Assembly: GCA_904390925.1 (NCBI GenBank)
Contig: CAJFMB010000029.1
Location: 1 to 35,534, forward strand
Length of the DNA: 35,534 nucleotides
Origin: an uncultured Subdoligranulum sp.
GTDB taxonomy: Bacteria > Bacillota > Clostridia > Oscillospirales > Ruminococcaceae
Direction of reading: 5' to 3'
Part shown: piece after piece, positions 22,403-30,468 of the stretch
Layout of the letters: every line of letters starts with the position of its first letter
Numbering within the stretch: the first letter of the stretch is position 1
Translations under genes and position numbers: made by a program
Notes under the pieces: model-generated
Told to the model about the DNA's origin: nothing
Databases searched by the model: none
The model's input: only the letters and a program-made list of their open reading frames with translations

Positions 22403-22478
22403 GGCGGCCTCCTTCTGCGGGTGTGCATAAAAGATTTCCTATACTATACGGCATGCACCGGCAAAAGTAAAGGGCCGC

Positions 22479-23225
22479 TCAGGTCACCACAAAGTAAACG
22501 CTGGCGCCGGTGTCTGCCGTATCCTCCAGCGGTGCCCGGGCACACAGGCCGGTCTCGTCCTCCACCGGGGCGGAGGCCAGCACCCCCATCCACCAGCCGT
22601 CGGCGGTGGTCACGGTGCAGCCGGCAGTTAGGCCGCTGTGCCGGGGCAGCTCCTCCAGAAACCACCTGTCGCCCTCCACCGCCAGCACCCCGTACTGTCC
22701 CCCCGCCAGACAGGAGGTGCCTGCGGGGGAGGCCACCGGCAATACCCCGGCTTCGGCCTCAGGGTCAGGAGCAGTTCTGCCCGCAAAGCGTCCCCCGGCG
22801 TCCAGCACTGCGGCCCCGGCAGGGGCACTGCCCGCCAGCGAAAACCGTGCCCCCACCCGCTGCACCACTGGCATCGGCTGGGCTCCCCGGGCAGCTTCGG
22901 CGGCGGGACTGCCCAGCAGCCCGCGCAGTGCCTGGTTTTCCTGCCGCAGCCCTGCCCTGGCGGCAAGCTGCTCCCGCAGGCGGGCGTTTTCCGCGTCCAG
23001 CTCCGCCAGCTGATTTTCGTAGTAGGGCAGCACCCAGTTTCCCACCGCGGTTTCCACCCGTGCCGGCAGCGCGGTCAGCCAGGCAATGGCAGTGGGGCCA
23101 AACCGCCAGACCGCGGCGGCGGTCAGCCCTGCCGCAGCCAGCGCCGCCAGCCACACCGCCACGCGGCGCCGCAGCCGATGCCGCCGTCCATAACGGTGTA
23201 CCGTCAGATCCAGCCTGTTGCCCAT
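22479..23225 (-). CDS. mreC: MreC-like cell-shape protein
   Basis: The 248-residue protein has a basic start, a membrane helix (about 22-45), a coiled coil (ENQLAELDAENARLREQLA...) and a beta-rich outer domain ending DTGASVYFVVT. This matches MreC, the outer scaffold of the elongasome that binds PBP2. I use ATG 23225, which follows AGGAGGG at good spacing, over an upstream GTG at 23249. Conservation of the beta domain looks weak by eye, but position before PBP2 supports the call. Confidence 0.8.
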   Translation of the reverse strand: MGNRLDLTVHRYGRRHRLRRRVAVWLAALAAAGLTAAAVWRFGPTAIAWLTALPARVETAVGNWVLPYYENQLAELDAENARLREQLAARAGLRQENQALRGLLGSPAAEAARGAQPMPVVQRVGARFSLAGSAPAGAAVLDAGGRFAGRTAPDPEAEAGVLPVASPAGTSCLAGGQYGVLAVEGDRWFLEELPRHSGLTAGCTVTTADGWWMGVLASAPVEDETGLCARAPLEDTADTGASVYFVVT

Positions 23226-23315
23226 GGCCCATCCCTCCTGTCCGTCCACAACCCCACATGGTCAGCCTATGCCGCGGCGGGACGGTTGATGCTGCTTTTA
23301 TTTTGGGCGGGGGTC

Positions 23316-23324
23316 TGGTATAAT
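23316..23324 (+). promoter_or_regulatory. Extended -10 promoter for the HAD-glycosylase pair
   Basis: TGG-TATAAT (23316-23324) has a weak TTTTAT (23296-23301) at 17 bp. It lies in the divergent gap between mreC and the hydrolase gene. Confidence 0.6.
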
Positions 23325-23387
23325 ACACCCAGACAGAACCCGGCCGGCGCAACTTCCGCCGCCGCATCATACAAATGAGGGATTATC

Positions 23388-24191
23388 ATGCAGTATCAAC
23401 TTTTGACCCTGGACATTGACGGCACCCTGCGCCCCAACGAGCTGCCCGCCGTCCCCCGCGAAAACGTCAACGCCGTGCGCGCCCTGCAAAAAGCTGGGGT
23501 GCGGGTGGCCATTGCTACCGGCCGCTGCCGGGGTGGCATCTCCAAGCAGCTGATCGGCGGCATCCGCCCCGATTACTGGATCTGCGCCGCCGGCGCCCAG
23601 GTGCTGGACGGCCAGGACAATACGCTCTACACCGGGCGGATGACCGACCAGCAGATGTACGCGCTGGTGGATTTTTTTGAAAATTACGACTGCTTTCTCG
23701 GCTTCAATTTTGAAGACGGGCCTTATGGCTATGTGAACTATGCCCAGGAACACGAGCGGGAACTGGCCCGGGGCGTCGTCAACTACATCAAGGACGGCGA
23801 GGACCAGGTCCGTCACCTGGACAGCATGCCTTTTTCCGGCTTCGGGCATCTGCCCCAGGCGCTGGCCCGGCAGTTCCAGGAAAAATACGGGTATCTGGGG
23901 TTGCGGTTCCTCTTTTACGGCACCAGCGAGGGCTGTGACATCCTGACCCCCGAGCAGGACAAGGCCCACGGGCTGGAGGTGGTCTGCCAGGCCATGGGCA
24001 TTGACCCGGCCGGTGCGGTGTCGGTGGGGGACAGCTCCAACGACTGCGGCATTCTGGCCCGGGCGGGGCTGGGGGTCTGCGTCACCGGCGGGGACCCTGC
24101 CGCCCAGAAGGCCGCCGACCGGCTCTGCCCGCCTGCCGCCGAGTTCGGCGTGGCCCAGCTCTGCCGGGAACTCTGGCCGGAGGCGTTCTGA
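23388..24191 (+). CDS. Cof-type HAD-IIB hydrolase
   Basis: The 267-residue phosphatase has motif I DIDGTLR, motif II in AIATGR, and the C-terminal HGLEVV then VSVGDSSNDCGIL (motif IV, GDSxND). This is the Cof/HAD-IIB subfamily with a large cap domain, usually sugar-phosphate or flavin/pyridoxal phosphatases. The substrate cannot be read from sequence. It ends one base before the next gene, which suggests co-translation. Confidence 0.88.
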   Translation: MQYQLLTLDIDGTLRPNELPAVPRENVNAVRALQKAGVRVAIATGRCRGGISKQLIGGIRPDYWICAAGAQVLDGQDNTLYTGRMTDQQMYALVDFFENYDCFLGFNFEDGPYGYVNYAQEHERELARGVVNYIKDGEDQVRHLDSMPFSGFGHLPQALARQFQEKYGYLGLRFLFYGTSEGCDILTPEQDKAHGLEVVCQAMGIDPAGAVSVGDSSNDCGILARAGLGVCVTGGDPAAQKAADRLCPPAAEFGVAQLCRELWPEAF

Positions 24192-24192
24192 G

Positions 24193-24723
24193 ATGGCACA
24201 CCCTTCCGCACAGCCCCGCCCGGTGGGCCCCGGCCTGCCGCCGGTCTGCGGGCAGCAGGCCCGGGTGCTGATTCTCGGCAGCTTTCCCAGCCCCAAAAGC
24301 CGGGCCCAGGGCTTTTACTACGGGCACCCGCAAAACCGGTTCTGGCCGCTGCTGGCCAGCCTGCTGGGCGCTCCGGTGCCTGACTGGCAGGACCTGGACG
24401 CCAAGCGGGCGCTGGTCATTGACCACGGGCTGGCGGTGTGGGACGTGGTCTGCCGCTGTACCATCACCGGGGCGTCGGATGCCTCCATCCGGGACGTGGT
24501 GCCAAACGCCGTGCCGGAACTGGCCGCCCGGCTGGGGGTGCAGGCCATCTTCTGCAACGGCGGCACGGCGGCAAAGCTCTATCACCGGTATCTGGAGGCT
24601 GCCGTCGGCCGTGCCGCGGTGACGCTGCCCTCCACCAGTCCCGCCAACGCCGCCTGGACCCTGCCGCGGCTGCGCCAGGCCTGGGGCGAGGCGCTGGGCC
24701 CCTGGCTGGCCGGACAAAAATAA
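24193..24723 (+). CDS. DNA-deoxyinosine glycosylase (uracil-DNA glycosylase superfamily)
   Basis: The 176-residue enzyme has VLILGSFPSPKSRAQGFYYG followed by HPQNRFW in the first active-site region and LPSTSPANA in the second. These are the hallmarks of the hypoxanthine-DNA glycosylase branch (family 6) of the UDG superfamily, which removes deaminated adenine from DNA. It follows the HAD gene by one base. The N-terminal 20 residues are Pro-rich and not conserved-looking. Confidence 0.85.
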   Translation: MAHPSAQPRPVGPGLPPVCGQQARVLILGSFPSPKSRAQGFYYGHPQNRFWPLLASLLGAPVPDWQDLDAKRALVIDHGLAVWDVVCRCTITGASDASIRDVVPNAVPELAARLGVQAIFCNGGTAAKLYHRYLEAAVGRAAVTLPSTSPANAAWTLPRLRQAWGEALGPWLAGQK

Positions 24724-24778
24724 TTCAAAACTTTTTATTAACTTTTGAGGGAATTCGGCATTTTGAACGGTTTTCCAA

Positions 24779-24807
24779 TTGCAAGCCGGGGCATGATGCT
24801 ATATAAT
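24779..24807 (+). promoter_or_regulatory. Promoter of the XpaC-TelA-LemA-TPM operon
   Basis: TTGCAA (24779-24784) and TATAAT (24802-24807) are exactly 17 bp apart, 48 bp before the first start codon. Confidence 0.8.
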
Positions 24808-24854
24808 GTAGACAATCCGGCGCGATTGTGTCCGGCAAACTCTCGGAGGTCGCC

Positions 24855-25484
24855 ATGAGCAAGCTTCAGACAATCCGCAAAAAACCAGTGCTGCCGCTTT
24901 GGCTGGCGGCGCTGGCCTGGCCGGTGGGGGCATTGATCTTCCCGGTTTATACGCTGTGGGGGCTCGTCGCCACCGCCCTGCTCAGTCTGGTGGTCTGGCT
25001 TGTGGCGCGCCGGTTCTGCCCGGTGCGGCTGGTCACAAAGGAACTGCCCTACGACACCGGCAACGAGACGGTAGATGCCATGCTCGCCGGCATTGAGGCC
25101 AATCTCAATGCCCTGCATGCCCTGAACGACGCCATCCCCGACACCGTCCTGTCCGCCCAGATGGACCGGATGGAACAGGCCGGCCGGGGCATTTTGCAGG
25201 CGGTGGAAGCTTCCCCGGACAAGGCGGATCAGATTTCCCGCTTTGCCCGGTATTATCTGCCGGAAGTGGTCAAAATTATGGGCATGTACGCCCGGATGGA
25301 GCAGGGGGGCATCCAGGGCGAAAACGCCGCCCAGATCGAATCCGAGGTCCGGGCCAATGCCGCCACCATGGCCACTGCGTTTGAAAACCAGCTGGACAGC
25401 CTGTACTCGGCCGAAGCCATGGACCTGAGCACCGACATTCAGGTGCTGGACAGCATATTGAAAAGCCAGAATCTGGCCAAATGA
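24855..25484 (+). CDS. XpaC-like membrane protein (5-bromo-4-chloroindolyl phosphate hydrolysis family)
   Basis: The 209-residue protein has two membrane helices near the N-terminus (about 12-50), then a soluble helical domain: AIPDTVLSAQMDRMEQAGRG, FARYYLPEVVKIMGMYA and TAFENQLDSLYSAEAMDLS. This is the XpaC family, usually paired with TelA. A paralogue with the same domain is at 30469-31863. GGAGG (24845-24849) sets ATG 24855. The biochemical role of the family is unclear; envelope-stress and toxic-anion phenotypes are linked to the TelA partner. Confidence 0.8.
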   Translation: MSKLQTIRKKPVLPLWLAALAWPVGALIFPVYTLWGLVATALLSLVVWLVARRFCPVRLVTKELPYDTGNETVDAMLAGIEANLNALHALNDAIPDTVLSAQMDRMEQAGRGILQAVEASPDKADQISRFARYYLPEVVKIMGMYARMEQGGIQGENAAQIESEVRANAATMATAFENQLDSLYSAEAMDLSTDIQVLDSILKSQNLAK

Positions 25485-25534
25485 ACTGCGTGCCCGCTGC
25501 CGCGGTACCCTGCAACAGAAAGGACGGAATATCC

Positions 25535-26707
25535 ATGAATGACCAGGAGTTTGATCTGAATGTCCCTGCCGCACCCAGCCTGACGCTGGATGCCACGCCC
25601 AGCCTGACGCTGGACCCTGCCGCCGACCAGGCGGTGATTGAGGAGGCCAAAAAGCCCACTCCGGTCAAGGTGGAGGACACCCCGCTGTCGCCGGAAGAAC
25701 AGCAGATGGTGGACGATTTTGCCAAAAAGATCGACATCACCAACAGCCAGATGGTGCTGCAATACGGCGCCGCCAGCCAGAAAAAGCTCAGTGATTTTTC
25801 CGACACGGCGCTGTCCCGGGTCAAGACCAAGGATATGGGCGAGACCGGCGAGCTGATCACCAGCCTGATCACCGAGCTCAAGGGCTTTGATGCCACCGAG
25901 CAGGAGGACCGGGGCTTTTTCGGCAACCTGTTCCGCAAGACCCAGTACAACATCGAGTCGATGAAAACCCGCTATGAGAAGGCGGACGTGAATGTGGAGC
26001 GCATCAAGGCCAAGCTGGAGGACCACCAGGTGGTGCTGATGAAGGACATCACCATGCTGGACAAGATGTACCAGCTGAACCTGGTGTACTTCAAGGAGCT
26101 GACCATGTATATCCTGGCCGGCAAGAAAAAGCTGGCGGAGGTGCGCGGCGGCCAATTGCAGGAAGCCAACGCCAAAGCCCAGCGCACCCAGCTGCCGGAG
26201 GACGCCCAGGCGGCCCGGGATCTGGCCGATCTCTGTGACCGGTTCGAGAAAAAACTGCACGATCTGCAGCTGACCCGCAACATCAGCATCCAGATGGGTC
26301 CGCAGATCCGTCTGATCCAGTCCAATGACACCATGATGGCGGAAAAGATCCAGACCACCATTGTCAACACCATCCCGCTGTGGAAGAACCAGATGGTGCT
26401 GGCGCTGGGCATGGCCCACAGCCAGCAGGCCATGGAGGCCGAGCGGGCGGTCACCGACGCCACCAACGAGCTGCTGCGCAAGAATGCAGCGGCTCTGAAG
26501 CAGGGGACCATCGACATTGCCAAGGAATCGGAGCGTGGCATTGTGGATATGGAGACCCTGAAGCAGACCAACCAGGAACTGATCAGCACACTGGACGAGC
26601 TGAACAAGATCCGCGCCGACGGCAAAGCCAAGCGCACGGCGGCTGAGCAGGAGCTGGGCCGCATTGAGGGTGAGCTGCGCGCCAAACTGATGGAGACCAC
26701 AAAGTAA
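25535..26707 (+). CDS. telA: Toxic anion resistance protein, TelA family
   Basis: The 390-residue cytoplasmic helical protein carries the TelA/KlaA family signatures: KIDITNSQMVLQYGAASQKK, FFGNLFRKTQYNIESMKTRY, then RNISIQMGPQIRLIQSNDTM and NTIPLWKNQMVLALG. Named for tellurite resistance, TelA proteins act with XpaC-like partners at the envelope by a mechanism not yet clear. AAAGGA (25519-25524) supports ATG 25535; an upstream ATG at 25481 overlapping the XpaC stop lacks a good site. It is followed without a gap by the LemA-like gene. Confidence 0.9.
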   Translation: MNDQEFDLNVPAAPSLTLDATPSLTLDPAADQAVIEEAKKPTPVKVEDTPLSPEEQQMVDDFAKKIDITNSQMVLQYGAASQKKLSDFSDTALSRVKTKDMGETGELITSLITELKGFDATEQEDRGFFGNLFRKTQYNIESMKTRYEKADVNVERIKAKLEDHQVVLMKDITMLDKMYQLNLVYFKELTMYILAGKKKLAEVRGGQLQEANAKAQRTQLPEDAQAARDLADLCDRFEKKLHDLQLTRNISIQMGPQIRLIQSNDTMMAEKIQTTIVNTIPLWKNQMVLALGMAHSQQAMEAERAVTDATNELLRKNAAALKQGTIDIAKESERGIVDMETLKQTNQELISTLDELNKIRADGKAKRTAAEQELGRIEGELRAKLMETTK

Positions 26708-27337
26708 ATGCAACTGGAGCAACAGGAGACCTTCCGCATTGAAGGTCCGCAGCTGGAAGTGCTGGGTCAGGTGGAGTCCAAACTGCCTGCCCCGGCCAGA
26801 AAACGGCCCACAGCGGTGGTGGCCCTTGTGCTGGCAGCAGTGGTGTCGGTGTTTGGCATCGGTGGTGCAAAGCTGAAGGCTGCCAGCCGGCAGACAAAAG
26901 CCGTCTATGCCTCCACCAACCAGTACGGCCAGGGCATGGCCAACGATTTGGCCCTGCGTGCGGATGCTGCCGCCAACCTGATCCGCCTGTGCGGGCAGGC
27001 TCTGGGGGAGGAAGATGCCACCGTCCAGGCGGCGCAGCAGGCGCTGGATGCCTGGAACGCCACCGATACCGACCACCCCGCCGACCAGTTTGCGGCCAAC
27101 ACGGCACTGGGCGGTGCCATCACCGCCATGGTGCAGCAGGCCGAGGCGGCCGGTGTTTCCAGCCAGTCCATTGACGGCCAGTATACCGAGTTTCTCTCCC
27201 GACAGGACATCATCCTGCGGACGGCGTCCAATGAATACAACCCCGCCGCACAGAAATTCAATGACACGATTTCCGGGTTCCCGGCCAACCTGATCGGGCC
27301 CCTGTGGGGCGTGGGGGAGGTGGAATTGTTCCAATGA
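26708..27337 (+). CDS. LemA-family protein
   Basis: The 209-residue protein has a cytoplasmic start, a membrane helix (about 33-52), then long helices ending NEYNPAAQKFNDTISGFPAN then LIGPLWGVGEVELF, the characteristic LemA C-terminus. LemA proteins often pair with TPM-domain proteins, as here. The ATG directly follows the TelA stop, and the stop overlaps the next ATG, so the operon is tightly coupled. The N-terminal 30 residues are longer than in typical LemA. Confidence 0.82.
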   Translation: MQLEQQETFRIEGPQLEVLGQVESKLPAPARKRPTAVVALVLAAVVSVFGIGGAKLKAASRQTKAVYASTNQYGQGMANDLALRADAAANLIRLCGQALGEEDATVQAAQQALDAWNATDTDHPADQFAANTALGGAITAMVQQAEAAGVSSQSIDGQYTEFLSRQDIILRTASNEYNPAAQKFNDTISGFPANLIGPLWGVGEVELFQ

Positions 27338-28260
27338 AAGGCTTCCAACGCATTTTTCCGCTGCTTCTGGCGCTGGTCTGCGCCGCGGCACTGGCGCTGC
27401 CCGCTGCGGCCGCTGTGCCGGAGGTGGACACCAGCAAAGCGGTGATCGACAATGCCGACATTCTCTCGGACGAGACCGAGAGCATTGTCACCAACATTTC
27501 CGCCGCCCTCAGTGACACCTGCGGCGCCCAGATCGGCGTCTATACGGTGGACCAGGTGGGCAACGACACCATCGAGGGCTATGCCTACGAGGTGTTCAAC
27601 GCCTGGGGCCTGGGGGACAGCAGCAAGGATAACGGCGTTATGCTTCTGCTGGCGCCGGGGGACGACAATTACTGGGCCATGCAGGGGTCCGGGCTGGAAA
27701 CCCAGCTGCCCAGCTCCACCTTGAGCAGCATCCTGGCGGACAACCTGGAACCCAACTGGGTCAGCAAAAGCTATGACACCGGCACCCAGGCCACCGTGCG
27801 TGCGCTGGCGGAAAAGCTGTGCACCATCTACGGCGTGTCGATGAATCTGGACGCCATCGCCTACGGGGATTTCACCTCCATCGGCGGCGAGGCCACCCCC
27901 AAAGGCGGCGGCTTCCCGGTGGTGGGCGTCGTGGTGCTGGTTCTGGTTCTGGTGATCATGGCGGCGGTTCTGATTTTTATGCCCCGGTTCCGCGGTCCCG
28001 GCATCCCCTATGCCCGGCCCAGACGCAACTTCTTCGTCTTTTGGGCGCCGCGCCCGCCCAGACCGCCGCGGCCTCCCCGGCCGCCCCACGGCCCCGGCTA
28101 CGGCGCACCCCGTCCGCCTCGCGGCGGTTTTGGCGGTGCACGGCCTCCACGACCACCCCGCAGCGGATTCGGCGGTGCCCGGCCTGGTGGCTCCCGGCCT
28201 AGCAACTTCCGCACTGGTGGTGGTTCCACCCGCGGCGGCGGTGCCGGCCGCCGGCCCTGA
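27334..28260 (+). CDS. TPM-domain (YgcG-like) membrane protein with an Arg/Pro/Gly-rich tail
   Basis: The 308-residue protein has a signal peptide ending PAAAA (about 28), a TPM domain with VIDNADILSDETESIV, GAQIGVYTV and DNGVMLLLAPGDDNYWAMQG, a membrane helix (about 198-220), and a cytoplasmic tail of PRPPRPPRPP and GGFGGARP repeats. The tail is basic and low in complexity, and might bind nucleic acid or membranes, but that is a guess. ATG 27334 overlaps the LemA stop. TPM proteins of this type assist envelope or photosystem quality control in other groups. Confidence 0.82.
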   Translation: MKGFQRIFPLLLALVCAAALALPAAAAVPEVDTSKAVIDNADILSDETESIVTNISAALSDTCGAQIGVYTVDQVGNDTIEGYAYEVFNAWGLGDSSKDNGVMLLLAPGDDNYWAMQGSGLETQLPSSTLSSILADNLEPNWVSKSYDTGTQATVRALAEKLCTIYGVSMNLDAIAYGDFTSIGGEATPKGGGFPVVGVVVLVLVLVIMAAVLIFMPRFRGPGIPYARPRRNFFVFWAPRPPRPPRPPRPPHGPGYGAPRPPRGGFGGARPPRPPRSGFGGARPGGSRPSNFRTGGGSTRGGGAGRRP

Positions 28261-28323
28261 CAGGGGCGCAGTTCCGCTTTGCAGTGACGGGGCCCGACCC
28301 CGTGGAAGAAAGGGAGGGGCGTT

Positions 28324-28776
28324 ATGCTGGACAAGGCTTTTTATGACGTCTATACCAAATTCAAAATGCACTTTTACCAGAAGGTGTTCAGCCGCTTTGA
28401 ACACCGGGAAGCAACCCTGACCACGGTGGAATCCTTCTGCATGGAGGGCATTATGGCGCTGGGCAACCCCACCATCGCCCAGTTTGCCCAGGCAATGCAC
28501 ATCTCGACGCCCAATGCCAGCTACAAGATCAACAGCCTGATCCAGAAAGGCTACATTGCAAAGGAGCGCTCTGAGACCGACCGGCGGGAATACCACCTGC
28601 GTCCCACCAAAAAGTACATGGACTATTACAGCATCAGCTATGCCTATCTGCAAACAGTGGTGGACCGGGTCAAGGTCCGGTTCCCCGCCGAGGATGTGGC
28701 CAAGCTGGACGAGATGCTGACCATTATCGGCAAGGAACTGATGCCGGAAATCAATCTGCCGGAGGATAAGGCTTGA
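28324..28776 (+). CDS. MarR-family transcriptional regulator
   Basis: The 150-residue protein has a winged helix with PTIAQFAQAMHISTPNASYK and INSLIQKGYIAKERSETDRR then EYHLRPT, the MarR pattern of recognition helix and wing. Flanking helices would form the dimer. AGGGAGGGG lies just before the ATG. It may regulate the operon upstream or the transporter downstream; no ligand can be guessed. Confidence 0.85.
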   Translation: MLDKAFYDVYTKFKMHFYQKVFSRFEHREATLTTVESFCMEGIMALGNPTIAQFAQAMHISTPNASYKINSLIQKGYIAKERSETDRREYHLRPTKKYMDYYSISYAYLQTVVDRVKVRFPAEDVAKLDEMLTIIGKELMPEINLPEDKA

Positions 28777-28792
28777 AGTTTCCTCGGCTTTT

Positions 28793-28837
28793 CCCCCGCG
28801 GTATTGTCATCCCTGACAAAACTGCGGGGGATTTTTT
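28793..28837 (+). terminator. Terminator after the MarR gene
   Basis: CCCCCGC/GCGGGGG (28793-28799 with 28824-28830) with an inner TTGTC/GACAA, followed by A and T6 at 28832-28837. Confidence 0.85.
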
Positions 28838-28866
28838 GTGCGGGTAGGCTAAATAACAACATTTCA

Positions 28867-28895
28867 TTGCGATTTTTGTCGGACAGGATTATAAT
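28867..28895 (+). promoter_or_regulatory. Promoter of the SNF-family transporter
   Basis: TTGCGA (28867-28872) and TATAAT (28890-28895) are 17 bp apart. The untranslated leader to GTG 29037 is about 135 nt and GC-rich. Confidence 0.75.
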
Positions 28896-29036
28896 AAAAT
28901 CTGCGCGGGTGGCAGCTGGCAAAACTGTCGCCCGCCGCTTTTCGCTTTTGCGGAAACCCGGAATCTGCGGCGCCGGGTGGGGGCGGGCAATTTCTGTCCC
29001 GTCACGGCGACTGTATGGAAAAAAGGAGCGTTTGGT

Positions 29037-30413
29037 GTGAAACGAGAAAACTTCAAATCCCGGCTTGGCTTTTTGCTGGTCAGTGCCGGGTGCGCCATCG
29101 GCATCGGCAATGTCTGGCGCTTTCCCACCGTCACCGGTGCCAACGGCGGCGGCGTTTTTGTCCTGTTCTATCTGCTCAGCCTGATCTGTATGGGCATTCC
29201 CATCCTGACCATGGAGCTGGCGGTGGGCCGTGCCGGTCGGGCCAGCGCCGGAACCGCCTATCGCAAGCTGGAACCCGCCGGCAGCAAATGGCACTGGCAT
29301 GGCTGGGCCTGCCTGATCGGCTGTGTGATGCTGATGATGTACTACACCACCGTCAGTGGCTGGATGCTCAGCTATTTCTTCCGGTTTTTGACCGGCAGCT
29401 TTGAGGGGCTGAACTCGGAGCAGGTGCCCCAGGTCTTTGGCCAGCTGCTGGCCGACCCCGGCGAGATGAGCTTCTGGATGATCCTCACGGTGGTGGCCGG
29501 CTTCATCGTCTGCAGCTTCGGTTTGCAGAAGGGCCTGGAGCGCATCAGCAAATGGATGATGATTGCCCTGCTGGTGCTGATCGTGGTGCTGGCGGTGCAC
29601 AGCATCACCATGCCCGGCGCAGCCGACGGCCTGTCCTTCTTCCTGCTGCCCGACTGGGGCCGCGCCATGGACCAGGGCATGGGCAATGTCATTGTGGCGG
29701 CCATGAACCAGTCCTTCTTTACCCTCAGCCTGGGCATCGGTGCCATGGAAATCTTCGGCAGCTACATGTCCCGCGGCCATGCCATGGCCGGCGAGGCAGC
29801 CCGTATCTGCGTGCTGGATACCTTTGTGGCGGTCTGCTCGGGGCTGATCATCTTCCCGGCCTGCTTCACCTATGGCGTTTCGCCGGATTCCGGCCCCAGC
29901 CTGATCTTCCAGACGCTGCCCAACATCTTCACCAACATGGCAGGCGGCCGTGTCTGGGGCGCACTGTTCTTTGTCTTTATGACCTTTGCCAGCTTCTCCA
30001 CCGTGCTGGCAGTGTTTGAAAACATCATCGCCTGCTCGATGGACATGTTTGGCATTACCCGCAAACAGGCCAGCATCGGCGGTGTGGTTGCCATGATCCT
30101 GCTGGGACTGCCCTGCGTGCTGGGCTATAATCTCTGGTCCGGCTTTGCCCCGCTGGGGGAGGGCACCTCGGTGCTGGATCTGGAGGACTTCATCGTCTCC
30201 AACCTGCTTCTGCCGCTGGGCAGTATCGTCTACCTGCTGTTCTGCGTCAGCCGCTGGGGCTGGGGCTTTGACAACTATCTCAAGGAGGCCAACGACGGCC
30301 AGGGCGCCAAGCTGCCCCGGTTCCTCAAGCCCTACTTCCAGTTTGTCCTGCCCATCCTGATCCTGGTCATCCTGATCCAGGGGCTGATCCCTTATATCAC
30401 CCGCCTGTTCTGA
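29037..30413 (+). CDS. Sodium-dependent amino-acid transporter, SNF (NSS) family
   Basis: The 458-residue protein has about 11-12 membrane helices and the SNF start pattern SRLGFLLVSAGCAIGIGNVW then RFP, followed by GGVFVLFYLL. The first unwound helix (GCAIGIGNVWRFP) binds sodium and substrate in LeuT-like carriers. It would import an amino acid with sodium; the substrate is not known. GTG 29037 is preceded by AAGGAG (29023-29028); an upstream in-frame region from 28977 lacks a ribosome site. Confidence 0.9.
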   Translation: MKRENFKSRLGFLLVSAGCAIGIGNVWRFPTVTGANGGGVFVLFYLLSLICMGIPILTMELAVGRAGRASAGTAYRKLEPAGSKWHWHGWACLIGCVMLMMYYTTVSGWMLSYFFRFLTGSFEGLNSEQVPQVFGQLLADPGEMSFWMILTVVAGFIVCSFGLQKGLERISKWMMIALLVLIVVLAVHSITMPGAADGLSFFLLPDWGRAMDQGMGNVIVAAMNQSFFTLSLGIGAMEIFGSYMSRGHAMAGEAARICVLDTFVAVCSGLIIFPACFTYGVSPDSGPSLIFQTLPNIFTNMAGGRVWGALFFVFMTFASFSTVLAVFENIIACSMDMFGITRKQASIGGVVAMILLGLPCVLGYNLWSGFAPLGEGTSVLDLEDFIVSNLLLPLGSIVYLLFCVSRWGWGFDNYLKEANDGQGAKLPRFLKPYFQFVLPILILVILIQGLIPYITRLF

Positions 30414-30426
30414 CAATCAGACAAAA

Positions 30427-30461
30427 AAAGGAACCGTCCGGCTTTGCCGGGCGGTTCCTTT
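30427..30461. terminator. Bidirectional terminator between convergent genes
   Basis: A near-perfect stem AAAGGAACCGTCCGGC/GCCGGGCGGTTCCTTT (30427-30442 with 30446-30461, one wobble) has a 3-nt loop. A longer A-run at 30423-30429 gives the minus strand a strong T tail. Confidence 0.85.
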
Positions 30462-30468
30462 GCTGTTG

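Noticed and set aside
28644-30416. A 590-codon minus-strand frame over the transporter gene
   Set aside because: It is His/Gln-rich, shows no known motif, and lies antisense to an obvious SNF-family membrane protein.
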